DNA of 64,000 nt from Epiperipatus broadwayi (lineage: Eukaryota > Onychophora > Udeonychophora > Euonychophora > Peripatidae), in assembly GCA_028023455.1 (NCBI GenBank), contig JAQFVV010012496.1:3847764-3911763 (forward strand). The letters are read 5' to 3'. The stretch's first letter is position 1, and each line of letters begins with the position of its first letter. Below the pieces are notes generated by a model that had not been told where the DNA came from, made no database searches, and was given only the letters and a program-made list of their open reading frames with translations. A program made the position numbers and the translations under genes. Below are positions 1 to 11,027 of the stretch, one piece after another.

Positions 1-318
1 AAACAGACAAGTTTTCCTGTTTCTAATATGTGATTATGTAAAGGAAAATGGTGACTTATCTGAAACTCAAGTGAAAGGGATACATAAACCAAATTTAATG
101 AAGGAGATTCTTCAAGATTATATTCTCTTGATGTATCTACAGAACCAACCAGTGACCTTGGATTTAGGAAGAATAACCAGAGCCTCCTCCTAAAGCTACA
201 AAATGGAGAAGGCCAGAGAAATTAAAAGTCTATGTATACAATTAAACTGTGCCCTATTTTCTAAAGTAAGGAACAGTTGTGTTATGTCTCACTAAATTTG
301 TACCTATATTTATAAAAT

Positions 319-530
319 TAAACCACTGGACATCATATGATCACCATTCTTTGTGCTCACACAAGCTATTTACACAGAGGCAAAATTCTCCTTACAATAG
401 CACCACTCAGTGCAAGCCAGAGTAATCAATGGATGCTAAATAGAGATTTTATGCACAAACCTTCCTGAATCCATTGATTACTCTAGCTTGCATTGAGTGG
501 TGCTACTGTATGGAGAGTTTTGCCTCTGCA
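319..530. repeat. Family A foldback repeat, copy A1 (centre deleted)
   Basis: Two arms (about 377-446 and 463-528) are reverse complements of each other, with the family hallmarks CTCCATACAGTAG (diverged here) and CCAGAGTAATCAATGGATG. The outer left extension (319-376, containing CATATGATCACCATT) has no partner on the right. The central part of the family unit, which carries the hammerhead in other copies, is missing, so this is an internally deleted inverted dimer. Orientation is therefore not assigned. Confidence 0.8.
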
Positions 531-651
531 TAATTTATGAAGTTGTTAATAACTCTTTACTCAGATTTACATGTACATTGGTAGAACATGAAGTAAATAA
601 ACTAAACTTTAGAGAATTAAAGTTATGCTAATATGCAGATTAACAAAAAAA

Positions 652-696
652 ATGCAAATTTGCAAAAGTATGCAAATTTGGACTAATCATGCAAAT
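652..696. promoter_or_regulatory. Three spaced octamers ATGCAAAT
   Basis: Exact ATGCAAAT occurs at 652, 670 and 689, all in one orientation and 18-19 bp apart. The octamer is the classical POU/Oct factor site. In such AT-rich DNA this can arise by chance or by local duplication, and no gene is recognisable nearby, so function is only a possibility. The rest of 531-975 shows nothing else. Confidence 0.2.
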
Positions 697-977
697 TAAG
701 TGAAGCTAATTTAAATACTAAATTTAGCCATGTGTATATGTGGCAGGAGTAGCATACTGCCATGTACAGTATTTCTGAAAATAGTGTGTGCAGTAAGGTG
801 AAGAGCAATGCATTCAAAGAATAGTGTAGTAAATTGTACAGTTTATTACAGCAATGGGATACTTTCCTCTAATTTAATCTACATGTGATTTCATTGTAAA
901 AAACCTGCAAACAAGCTAGTTGAATTAGTTAAGATGTACTATTTATTAATATTCTAGATGTAGAAAATAAATAAGTT

Positions 978-1156
978 CCAAACATCACATGATCACCATA
1001 TCTTATGCTAACACATAACTGTTATTAAACTGGCAAAACTCTCCATACAGTAGTACCACCCTGTGCTGACCAGAGTAATCACTCAATGCCAGAAGGCATC
1101 CATTGATTACTCTGGTCAGCACAGGGTGGCACTACTGTATGGAGAGTTTTGCCTGC
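978..1156. repeat. Family A foldback repeat, copy A2 (centre deleted)
   Basis: The left part contains the outer extension CACATGATCACCATAT, then arms beginning GGCAAAACTCTCC and ending GGAGAGTTTTGCC that pair over about 55 bp each. The centre, including the hammerhead segment, is lost. Arm identity is high, so this copy looks younger than A1. Confidence 0.8.
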
Positions 1157-1233
1157 TAAAAAAGTTCTAGTTGTTAAGTTTATTTTTTGATTTGTAATAG
1201 TAAGGGAATCATCATACTTTACATGACTTAATT

Positions 1234-1450
1234 AGCTTGTATTTACAAATGTAATATACTGAGCATGCTAATAGCTCTAAACAAGATTTTTTGATAAATG
1301 CCACAAGAGAAAAGCATTTAAAATCTCTACTTATCCCTATCTCCAAACCAGTTTTGAGCTAATGGCTCTCATCAGTGGGTGCCAGGATATTCAGACACCA
1401 GATCTACAATACAATCTCAAGGCCAGCATTTATTTCATGTAATTTATTCC
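1234..1450 (-). repeat. Family J repeat, copy J1
   Basis: On the minus strand this matches the J unit from its GATCTGGTGTCTGAATATCC region through the hammerhead-like segment and the AGAGATTTTAAATGC segment to the end TACATTTGTAAATACAAGCT. The plus-strand reading frames here are incidental. The remaining stretch up to 1983 is AT-rich without recognisable content. Confidence 0.7.
1340..1381 (-). ncRNA. Hammerhead-like motif in J1 (degenerate)
   Basis: Minus strand reads CTGATGA (1369-1375), a perfect 4 bp stem II GAGC/GCTC with a 5 nt loop, then AAAA in place of GAAA, then ACTGGT as stem III. Stem I survives only as about three pairs next to the core. The catalytic G12 is replaced by A, so this copy should be inactive; it is listed because it shows the same architecture as the better copies. 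Confidence 0.5.
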
Positions 1451-1983
1451 ATAATAAATTATCAATGCTGTTTACTGTTGATATTGCCTCTGGGTATAGC
1501 AGAAATGACCCTATCAACCAATGTAATAAAACACACTATGCTGACTTTATCTCCACCCCTAAATGATAAACAAATTGATTTTTGGAAATGCTCAAATTAT
1601 AAGAAAATTTCCAATATTATCATTATTTTTTAAAATTTACGATCGACTTTTAATTCACGTTTTTATTACTGCATTTGGTTATCATTTTACAGTTCAAGTA
1701 AAAGGCAATCTTTTAGAGTATAAATAAAGAACTTTTATCATGGAATCAACTGATCATTGTCAAAACTAATAATGGTTTTCATCAAGTAAGTAGTCAGACA
1801 TTAATTATGCAAAGACAACACATCCATTTATAAGCAAATAATACCTCAGAGTTATTACACATTTTAAGAGGCAGAAGGGAATATAGAGCTTATGAAGATA
1901 ATTTTCAAAAAAGGATCAAAGGCTTGTATTGTTTTCAGAGATCAGAATATTTTATAGATAGGGATTTTATAAATGGACACTAG

Positions 1984-2214
1984 TACTGTCACAGGTCAGA
2001 TCAGCAACACCGTAAGAAGAGAGGAGAATAATACCTCTTAAAACAGTGTGCATATGCTAACCTGTGTGTTATTACTAACAGTTGAATGTATTTGGAATAT
2101 TTAAATAGTTACATGTTTGTAAAGGCATTCAATACTCATATTAAATGATGAAAATAGTCCAATATATAATTACAACTAAAATACCATCATCACAAACCTT
2201 TAGGAAAACATTTT
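1984..2214 (+). repeat. Family B repeat, copy B1
   Basis: Matches the B repeats at 28140-28440 and 30885-31445: a segment with a covarying hairpin AGAGG/CCTCT followed by AAAAC, then TTACTAACAGTTGAATG, then CAATACTCATATTA and GATGATG. B repeats flank the Penelope-like element and may be its terminal repeats. Confidence 0.65.
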
Positions 2215-3492
2215 AATAAAGTGTTTAAAACACCTATTTCTAATAATATGTAAAACAGTGAATGATTTGTAATTAACAATTTTATAATTAATAAAGTTTG
2301 TTCTGCTAATAATAACGGTAAACTTTTTTTTTTAATTTTTGTATTGTTAAAGTGAATAATTATTTAATGTCACTTATTATAATAAAGGAGTTAGTTTGCT
2401 AATAATGAATGAAAAAAATCCATCTTTCTATTTTTCATTGGATTAATTGAAAAAAGTAAAGTAACAAAATCTGTATTAAATAAATTCCAATTTTTAAATA
2501 TGAACAATTAATTATAAAATCATAAAAAATTCTATGAAATTCTATTCTCAAAAGTAAAATTGCATAACTCACTGGCAAGTGTCATTTTCATTTCTTCTCT
2601 GTTGTTGTAAACATTCAACATTAAATTTAAGATTAAACCATTATTATTTATCAGAAAATAATAAATTTAAGTTCATTTGATGGATATTTTTGTTTACTAC
2701 TGAAATATATTTTAAATATTTACATTTTAATTCTAAAAACATTAAATGAATGAATTTGTAATGAAAATTTAAAAAAAATTGTACATAATCATTTCTAGAA
2801 AAATTATTTTCATTTTCCAAAATCAATGAAATTTCCATTATTTGTCATTTCTTTTTAAAATCTGAGTAAATATATATTTATTTCTCTTAAATCTAATGAA
2901 TTATGCTTTAAAAGTTTAAATTTTTAAACTATTTTTTGCAATATTACAATATTTTCATTTCATTGATTAGTAGGAAACTGAACTTGTAAATAGCTTTAGG
3001 GTATATGTGTATTGTCGAAAAATGTAATGTTCTATTTTTAAAAATAAAATATTTTCATTCAAAATAAATTATTAATAATTTATGTTCTTGTTTTGTAATA
3101 GTTATTGCACACTTATTGTACAAAGAAAAGTATGAATTGTAATAAATTTACAAATAAACATGTTTTTGGTTATTTGAACTATTTTTACCAAACAACATCA
3201 TACAAATTTGTGATGTTAGAAGATGTCAGAAATGCAAAAGTGACAGTCATCAAAACAGAGCTAAAGCTGTCACATTGTACTGATATTTCAATTTTCTGTC
3301 CACCTATTGAATTTTTTAAACTAAAATTTTACATTGAAATATATATGATAAAATGCACATATGTAAAAATAAAGCTTGTGAAAATTCTCAATAGGTGGCA
3401 AACTACTAGAAAATATAAGAAAATCAGATTAACTGAAATGAGAATTAAATTATCACAAAAAATAATTACTTTCCTGCTTGACGGATTTAATT
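2215..3492. other. AT-rich stretch without recognisable gene
   Basis: Very AT-rich sequence with poly-A and poly-T runs. An open frame of 129 codons lies at 3105-3494 on the plus strand (rich in Lys and Ile, no domain recognised, no plausible promoter or splice context); I regard it as chance. No repeat family defined in this window was found here. Confidence 0.5.
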
Positions 3493-3910
3493 AAAGGGGA
3501 TTTAAACCCAGACTTTTAAGCTCCCTTCATTCATTCACTTTATCCAATATAACTGATACACATGACCACATATATGTGAAAAAGATAAATGATCTCCAAT
3601 ATATGTACATGCTTATCCAGCACTCATCAATTGGTCCAATTCATCATTTCCCACATATATATAATCAATGCTTGGTTCTATATTAAGATAACAAATCTAC
3701 AAACTTTAATGGACAGTCTTCAATCACCTCCACTCTCCAACTCTGCAGCCATCCATATCATTGATAATCTGATGATGTAATGCTCAAAGCTTTTGTTGAT
3801 ATCCATGTTGACTCTAAGTCATTGCGACCCCTCATATGTATGACCTCAATATGTTTATTTAAATACACAGAAGAGAGATGGGCAGAATATGAACTGATAT
3901 ATAATATTTA
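3493..3910 (-). repeat. Family D repeat, copy D1 (single unit)
   Basis: Starts AAAGGGGATTTAAACCCAGAC and runs through the D hallmarks ACATGACCACATATATGTG, TTAAGATAACAAATC and GACCCCTCATATG. On the minus strand the hammerhead core is damaged: the GAAA box is absent. Compared with D2 this copy is monomeric, not palindromic. Confidence 0.75.
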
Positions 3911-4671
3911 GAGACAAATACCGTATATATTAGGGATCTAAGATGTCAGCCATGGTCAAACAGTTGACCTAAAGTCTCTGCAAGTTGACCATGTAATTTC
4001 TTTTTTTTGTAAAATTTGCATCTAATTTATTTTAATATAATTCTAAAACAATAATTTTCTCTTTTTTTTCTAGAATTTTTTTTTAAAATTTAGGAACAAC
4101 TTTAGAAAATAAAGGTAATTTAAAATTATAATTTAATAAATATTTTATAAAGTGACATGGACAAATTATAATACAAGAGGGAGCTGAGGTAATTTAACCT
4201 TTTGCCTAATGAACTTTCTTATTGGCCAGATTAAGTAAAAATTTGACTGATTTTATTAGTTAAATATGGATCTAGCCAGTTTCCATTCTGAAATATATTA
4301 AAGTACAATAATCAGAATTGTTTTAATTTAGCTTCTAAAAATTGAATTATTTTAAATTCAAATTGGTTAAATTCAGTGAAAAATTAAAAATAAAGTTAAA
4401 CATATGAAAAATAGCCTGTAGTAAAACAAAGGAATTAGATTTTAATTAATCATTACATGAAAACACCGGTGATTTCTTGTGTCTTAGAAATTATGACAGC
4501 TGATTATTCACTTCTGTTGTCTTTTCTTTGTCTAAAAATAAATATTTTAAATAAGAATCCAAATCTAGTCACATTATCAGTTAATATAGTATAAATAGTA
4601 CTTATAAAACCCATAAATAATTATGAAAAATAGTTCCATTTTCTAGCTAACACTGAATGTCTATGATATGC
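3911..4671. other. AT-rich stretch, nothing recognised
   Basis: Low-complexity AT-rich DNA with several poly-T runs; no reading frame, repeat family member or RNA motif was recognised. Confidence 0.5.
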
Positions 4672-4674
4672 AGA

Positions 4675-5075
4675 TAGCAGTCAATGTTATTCACTTGTTT
4701 TGAATAGCAGTCAAATGCTATTCACATTCCCTTGAATATTTTTTTTTGTAAACTTTAAAAATTTTTGAATCAAAGTTTATATTTAAGTAAATTAATGTAA
4801 AAAGTTAATTATAAATCTAAAAAATTATGAGAAATATATTTATTTACTTTCAAAATCTATTATGAAAGCAATAGCAGTGAACATTATTCACTTGTCTTGA
4901 ATAGCCATCCAGCGCTATTCACTTTTCCTTGATTATTCTTCTTGTAAAATTTAAAAATTTTCAAATCAAACTTTATATTTAGGTAAATTAATATAAAAAG
5001 TTAATTATGAACGTAAAAAATTACCAGAAATATACTTATTTATGATTTATTTATGTTCAAAATCTATTACAAAAG
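4675..5075. repeat. Tandem duplication, period about 196 bp (two diverged copies)
   Basis: The segment beginning GCAGTCAATGTTATTCACTTG at 4677 recurs at about 4873 as GCAGTGAACATTATTCACTT, and the similarity continues through TTTATATTTAAGTAAATTAAT to TTCAAAATCTATTA. Two units are visible with perhaps 15-20 percent divergence. No coding capacity. The sequence from 5076 to 5479 shows nothing further. Confidence 0.75.
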
Positions 5076-5479
5076 CATTAAACATTTTGGTTTGATTTAT
5101 GACTTTGACATTTAGAAACATCTGGAAAACAATAGCCAACATAGACAGTCAGTACTTTGTGGCACTTAATAAGGGCAAAGAGGTGAGACTATATACAATA
5201 TATCACAATCAGAAATCAATTTTCTGCAAAAAATACTGCCAATAGCAGATTTTTTTGGAATTAAAATATCAATAAAGCTACAAATTTACAATAAAATAAG
5301 CATAAAATACTGGAAATGTGGCCAAAAATAGCTGATAGATGGTGCAAAATTTTTTTGGTTTCTGGTTTGAAGTCTTGAAAAAAATGTAGGTACCCTCAGA
5401 TACATTTTCACCAAAAAATTCCCCCAATGTCTAAAAGTTTGCCCACCTCGGTATATATACTTAAACTAGATATAATTAA

Positions 5480-5808
5480 AGGTTATTAATTTACTCTATC
5501 CAATATAGCTGATACTCATGACCACATACATGTGAAAAAGATAAATGATCTTCAATATCTATATTTTATGCTGAACAAGCACTTGTCAGTTGATCCAGAT
5601 GATCATATTGCATAGAACTGAACACTGATTTATATGTGTGTGGGAGATGATGATCAGGACCAGCTGATGAATGCTTGTTCAACATGAAATATGTACACTG
5701 AAGGTCATTTATCTTTTTCACATGTGTATCAGTTATATTGGATAAAGTGAATGACTGAAGGAAGCTTGAAAGTCTGAGTTCAAATCCCCTTTAATTACAT
5801 ATAATTTA
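5480..5808. repeat. Family D inverted dimer, copy D2
   Basis: A palindrome: TTTACTCTATCCAATATAGC at the left is answered by TATATTGGATAAAGTGAATG at the right, and CTCATGACCACATACATGTG by the complementary strand in the right arm (CACATGTGTATCAG). The right arm keeps the D hammerhead elements CTGATGA and GAAA, but the strands of stem I no longer pair. It ends with the family terminus TCAAATCCCCTTTA. Confidence 0.8.
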
Positions 5809-5989
5809 TGTTTGATAGATTAACAGTGGAATTTTGCTTAGTTTCCTTTATATGAATTTCTTCAAATTTTTTGGCAGCTTGTATCTTTAAAAAAGAAATG
5901 GTTTAAAAAAATCTAAGTATAAACATAGATACATATTGTTGTGTACTGATTGATTATGTATTTATTAATAGTTATATATACATAACAGT

Positions 5990-6100
5990 AAAACAGTACT
6001 TTTAATTAATTCCTTAACCCTCCACAACTTCAACAAACAAAATTAATGGTAATTGAAGATGGTTAAGGAATTAACTGAAAGTATTTTTGCAGATTGTATT
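5990..6100. repeat. Family C foldback, copy C1
   Basis: AGTACTTTTAATTAATTCC near 5996 is answered by GGAATTAACTGAAAGTATTT near 6070, giving a short palindrome around a loop with ACTTCAACAAAC. C recurs at 10240, 11280 and 12940. Confidence 0.6.
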
Positions 6101-6117
6101 GATTTCTACTTTAACAT

Positions 6118-6383
6118 ATCATACCATTTACACCTTTCTTAAACACTTCATCAATACTTTTATTTATATCAAACTAACAGTTTCGACTGTCCTGCAGTCA
6201 TCATCAGAGCTTTTGAAATAGGATTGTCAGGAGTTCTGATGATGACTGCAGGACAGTCAAAACTGTTAGTTTGATATAAATAAAAATATGCTCTGATGAT
6301 GACTTCAGGACAGTCGAAACTGTTAGTTTGATATAAATAAAAGTATTGATGAAGTGTTTAAGAATGGCGTAATTGGTATGATA
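6118..6383. repeat. Family E foldback, copy E1, with three hammerhead-like cores
   Basis: Outer arms CATACCATTTACACC / GGCGTAATTGGTATG and CACTTCATCAATACTTTT / AAAAGTATTGATGAAGTG enclose one inverted and two direct copies of a motif: CTGATGA, hairpin GACTG-CAGGA-CAGTC, then GAAAC or AAAAC (6181-6207 minus, 6236-6262 plus, 6293-6320 plus). This looks like a hammerhead core with stem II, and such motifs are known in Penelope-like elements, but no stem I could be found around any copy, so catalytic activity is not claimed. Copies E2 and E3 use CTGAAGA or ATGAAGA with the same hairpin. Confidence 0.65.
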
Positions 6384-7017
6384 AGTTAATTATTGTTATA
6401 TTTATTAGTTTTATTGTTATTATAATAGTTTTTTTAATTAGTGGACATTTTATTAGTAATATATATATATACAAGCTGGTTAATACAGATAATGCTGAGT
6501 CACTCTAAAAATAATTATATGCAGAAAAGATAATTAGACTAACTGCAAATAAGAACATTCTAATTTGCATTATAATAAAGTCTAATAATATGTAAATTAG
6601 CAAAGTTAATAAATAACCTGGACAATTTCTAATAGTGAAGAATGGAGAAAATAAAGTGAAAAAGCACTCTTAAAACTCAAAAAAATAGAGTGACAGCTGA
6701 TAATGCAATTGCAGACAAGATAACAGTAAAAAAGAGTTCTTTTCAGGTCTAATTAAATGAACTCAAAGTATGAGTGAGCAGATGCTTACTTAGAAATTGT
6801 CTGTGAGTGAGGATTTGAAATTATAGGGAGTAAAGAAAGTGTAGATTATTGAAATAAAGGTTTTGATAAATTGTGGAATTAGAGATGAGCTCCAACTAGT
6901 TATCTATGTATTTATTCATCTATCTATTGACATATAAACTGTTATGTCATCAATATTATTATTGCTTTTCAATTCGCTAATCACCAATTAAACTACTAAT
7001 TTATTATTATTGATATA
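6384..7017. other. AT-rich stretch, nothing recognised
   Basis: Contains a short (TA)n tract near 6460 and otherwise no frame, repeat family member or RNA motif that I recognise. Confidence 0.5.
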
Positions 7018-7110
7018 AATATATTATTAAAAGGAAATTACCTTAAGAAAGTTTGAAATTGTTGATTGTTATTAATGTTGGGATTGTCTAAGTGTTTACC
7101 GGTTTTTAAT
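7018..7110. repeat. Family M repeat, copy M1
   Basis: Shares AAAAGGAAATTACCTT, GTTTGAAATTGTTGATTGTT and the tail ACCGGTTTTTAAT with M2 (45960-46050) and with both arms of the M foldback at 60950-61232. Single arm only. It abuts a (TA)n tract. Confidence 0.55.
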
Positions 7111-7118
7111 TATATATA

Positions 7119-8160
7119 TATTATAACGATCGGGGTGAAAGGGACAGAACGTAATCTGCACTACAGGTAATGGACAACATAACAATGATGGCACACGAGA
7201 TTTAATTCTTAATCCGGCCCGCTAACAAATTGGAGAAACAATAAGACTCATGGACTCAAACATATATTAACAATTTAATACTAGAGACATTCCAAAGATA
7301 AAATCTAATATCTTTAATTAAAAAGGGCTTTAGTAATGAATAGCTAGAATCAATTAATGAATTGGATCGATTTAATAATGAGACAGAAACTGATATATGA
7401 TGAATGAAAAATATATTTATTGACAAATTTCGTATATATATATATTGTTATAACCATTATTTAGCGAAAGATAATGCACGCAGGCATTTTTATTCACAGA
7501 CTAAGCAGCATTAATCAAGGCAATCTGTACAACAATAATTGATACAAAGCAAAACAAAACTCCATATAGTAGTGCCACCTGTGCTAAAAAGAGTAATCTA
7601 TGGAGATGTGATCATGTGATGCTTGCTGGTTTAATAATTGATACGTAGGCAAAATAAGTTTGTTGCTATTAATGAAGCTAAATATTATGCTATATAATTA
7701 ATCACTACATTCACTTATTAGTTATGCCCTTTCATCATCAGATCGAGTGGCTGTTATACATGAAATCAAACCAAGTCTGGAGTGAAGCTTACTAATACAT
7801 CTGATTATAATAAATTTTTATATTAAATATGGGCCTATAAAGCATTCCAGATAGCTTTAGATCGAACGGGTTTTCAAGAATGCTTCGGATCAACGCCGAA
7901 GACTGCATATTAGGGAGGCAGAGTTGGCTATAGCGATTTTACTAACATGCTAGGCACAAGTAAAATATAATATTAAAATTGCTCTGTGGATGGAGGAATA
8001 GTTTTTAGGGTTTTTGTGACCAACACCGGTTTACCCGATAACCGGTCGTCATGCTGCTAAAAGGGAGGCGAGGGACTTAAGTGCTAATCTGGCCCTTAGC
8101 TCAGTATTAGCTACTGCACTACCCATAAAAGAGGAAGATGGGCTGGACTTACTGTGACTC
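7119..8160. other. Possible diverged relative of the 17.6 kb TIR element; left end only
   Basis: At 7126 TAACGATCGGGGTGAAAGGG then AATCTGCACTACAG resembles the terminus of the element at 17591-19862. A matching right end was not found. The stretch 7840-8160 is less AT-rich than its surroundings and holds CCTTAGCTCAGTATTAGC, which recalls the CACTAGCTCAGTGGAG segment of that terminus. No coding frame was recognised. Copy A3 lies inside. Confidence 0.3.
7546..7632. repeat. Family A short copy A3 with 12 bp target duplication
   Basis: Contains CTCCATATAGTAGTGCCACC, AGAGTAATC and the family end GATGTGATCATGTGATG. It is flanked by exact AATAATTGATAC at 7534-7545 and 7633-7644. The copy is only 87 bp, so most of the unit was either never copied or lost. 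The duplication shows it inserted as a discrete element by staggered cutting. Confidence 0.8.
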
Positions 8161-9002
8161 CATCTTATTGTATATAAAAAAACCAGCATAACGATAAAAT
8201 ATTAATAAATTCTACATCCGCCAAGCCGAAGTATATTATAAATTAAATATTATACATTAAAGAAACACTAGTTTATCAGATCAAAAGAGTCAACTCTTCT
8301 GTAGCATGAGAAATACGATATGCTACTGACGGGAATATATATAGCCAAACTTTACTTTATCCCATTCAATCTCTTTAGTTATCTATAATTAATAAACTTT
8401 TAAAGGGAGAAAGTATATTTAAGGGATTTACAAATACTTTAATAAGAAAAATATACTTATTATTACACTCCAGGCTAGTTTAATCTTTAGTAACATAAAA
8501 ATTAATGGTTGCAAATTTGGATTTATAAGCCACATTTTATATTTATATTAATTAATTTACTAAATGACAAAATAATAACGAGCACAAAGGGTCACCATTA
8601 TTTATAAATTAGGGTATCGAAACGGAGCGCTAAATGACGCTATTATAAATAATGATACAAAGATTTTAAACTGTATCTTTAAAAAACATATTCTGTGAAT
8701 AAATGCACGCCATTTCTAAACATAGGCATAATTAATAATTATTAAAATAAGCAAAAGAAATGTAAATATAACTGCAGTGATTAAATTATATAGCAAAGCA
8801 TTGAAGAAAAATTAGCAAAAGTATTACATTTTATAGAATTCAAATATTATTTAGAAAAACAATTTAGAAAGAGTTTACAACAATATAGTTAGCTAACTTG
8901 ATTTTGAAGGAAAAAATGATGATTTTAAATTTTACACAGAGCTCTGCAATTTTAATCACATTAAAACAGTTCTCCTATAGTTAAACTGGAGGTACTCGAG
9001 CT
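7645..9002. other. No recognisable gene
   Basis: AT-rich apart from 7840-8160. Around 8605-8675 a short imperfect palindrome pairs ACCATTATTTATAA with TTATAAATAATGAT. No open frame of interest, no repeat family assignment. Confidence 0.4.
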
Positions 9003-9142
9003 AGCATGAAGGCGAGTTCTTTGGTGGCTTATGGCATCTTCAATTTAGTTGGGAGATGATTTAAAATGGTGTTTCTGTAGCTGGATGGAAATTGGAATGA
9101 AGGCAAGTCATTTTTAGTGGCTTACGGCATCTTCTATTTGTT
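9003..9142. repeat. Short direct duplication, period about 91 bp
   Basis: ATGAAGGCGAGTTCTTTGG followed by GTGGCTTATGGCATCTTC at about 9006-9047 recurs diverged at 9098-9141 as ATGAAGGCAAGTCATTTTT with GTGGCTTACGGCATCTTC. Function unknown. 9143-10239 shows nothing else that I can support. Confidence 0.6.
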
Positions 9143-10239
9143 ATTGGCTTGTTAGGGCAAAGTTGGTTGTTGCTTCAGGCTTGGGTGGATTGAACTTCGG
9201 CATTCCATCATGGGGATGGCAGAAATTTTTGCCTGACTAGCAGGCCATAGTTAAATTAACAAATTATTAGCTTTTTGTAGCAACAGCTCTTCAAAAGCAA
9301 GATGGAGTATATATCTTCCCGCTTAAAATCTGGCTTATTTATATATTTTCACCAAGCCTTAACACCTTTTTGGAATTTCGTTTGCCTCAGGACCAATTGA
9401 CTTTTAATTAAAACAAAATCATATAATCTAATTTCTGCTACTGATAAAGTCTCCGAGGTGTTATTTTTAATTTACTTAAAAATTATTAAAATTTATAAAT
9501 CATATAATTTGATTCAGATTTCACTAATTAAATTCCTTTTTAGGTATTATAAAATGTTAAAGCTTAGCAGAAGTAACGGTATTTCTGACTTAATGATAAA
9601 GTCTTTTGTTGAAACAAAATCAATCAGTAAACTAGATTTTACTTTTACCCCGGGTGCGGTCACTAATTGATTTCTTGTTTGCACAAAATTCCCATTTTTA
9701 ATTATAAACCGATGATTTTTATTTTAACTTTAAATAAATAACTTTTTACATATTTTCTTTATATTGTTTATTTAAAAAAAACATATTTGACAGATCTTAA
9801 AAAAAATACTTTAGTTTCACCTATATCTGTAAAACATTAAATCAGAAAACCATAAATATCTTAAAAAGAAAACATTTTAAATTATTTTTATTTAATCTGA
9901 AATATATATATAAATCATTATGCCGTTATTCCAAGGTTTAAATTATCCATCCACATACGAATATAATAGCGAAATAATTAAGAATTGACTGAAAATTAAT
10001 AAAACATTTTATGAATAATTATGAAGATTTCTACACTATAATTTTATCAAACCTGTCTAATTATAGCGTACTTTCATATGTAAATGGATGATGCCATTCA
10101 AGCGGCCATGATAGCAAAGTTTTACCGCTCGACTTATATATATATAACATTTTTACATTTAAGGTAGGTTCGAAACTAGTTCAGATGAGTAGCTCATTAG
10201 GTTGATGGTGAAACGGAAAGAGATTGGAAGGTTTCCATT

Positions 10240-10480
10240 TCAATATATAATAACAATAAAAATAACAAATATAACAAAAATAAACTATTATATACAGTCT
10301 TTCAATCCACATAAGTACTTTAAGTTAATTCCTTAACCTGCAATTGCCGTTAAATTCAAAAAACAAAATGGAAGCAAACATATTCAACTCAAATCCCATG
10401 ATTCCCAAATTTTAATGTTACCAGCTTGTTTATTAATTATATTCATTTTATTCCTATTTATTAAAATTATATATATATTC
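10240..10480. repeat. Family C repeat, copy C2
   Basis: Contains the C order ATAACAATAAAAATAACAAA, TACAGTCTTTCAATCCAC, AAGTACTTTAAGTTAATTCC, then CCAGCTTGTTTATTAATTA. The same blocks occur, partly inverted, in C3 and C4. Confidence 0.65.
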
Positions 10481-10513
10481 TAATATTCTCATGGATAAAG
10501 CAAAGTATTATGT

Positions 10514-10915
10514 AAACAGGCAAAAACTCTCCATATAGTAGTGCCACCTTGTGCTAACCAGAGTAATCAATGGATGCCAGAAGGCTTGTGCATAAAATCC
10601 CTATCTAGTGCCTACTCATCCAATATCCCCAGACTAGTTTCTGGCTTGTGGCCTTTGTCAGTGAGGAACCTTGGATCTGAGAGCACTGCATGTAGGTGCA
10701 GATCCAAGGTTCCTCACTGACCAAGGCCACAGGTCAGAAACTAGTCTGGGGATATTGGATGAGTAGGCACTAGATAGGGATTTTATGCACAAGCCTTCTG
10801 GCATCCATTGATTACTCTGGTTAGCACAGGGTGGCACTACTATATGGAGAGTTTTTACCTGTTTACTAACAGTGATGTGCTAGCATGAGGTGACATGTGA
10901 TGTTTAGTGGTTTAA
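10514..10915. repeat. Family A inverted dimer A4 with 13 bp target duplication
   Basis: A near-perfect palindrome centred at about 10685: the left arm from AAACAGGCAAAAACTCTCC and the right arm ending GGAGAGTTTTTACC each carry a hammerhead segment (left on minus, right on plus). Stem I (TCCTCA/TGGGGA) and GAAA are kept on both; the core G8 position reads CTGACAA on the left and CTGACCA on the right, so both should be dead. Exact 13 bp repeats CAAAGTATTATGT lie at 10501-10513 and 10916-10928, so the whole palindrome was inserted as one unit. The right arm extends further (GTGATGTTTAGTGGTTT) than the left. Confidence 0.9.
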
Positions 10916-11027
10916 CAAAGTATTATGTCTGGGAGTTTCTATGTAATAAAAATATAATAGCTAAATAGCTGATGTTTCAAGACTTTCCTCAGAGCTGCTT
11001 CTTTCTCAAATCATAAGAATGTGTGTG

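Noticed and set aside
1984-2214. Hammerhead in family B
   Set aside because: CTGAAGA and the hairpin are seen, but the first box is damaged in this copy (GTAAGA) and stem I does not form in any of the copies tried.
3105-3494. 129-codon open frame on the plus strand
   Set aside because: Lys/Ile/Tyr-rich composition expected from AT-rich DNA, no domain, ends at the start of repeat D1.
6236-6320. Calling the E motifs active hammerheads
   Set aside because: Core boxes and stem II are there, but I could not find stem I pairing around any copy; listed as hammerhead-like only.
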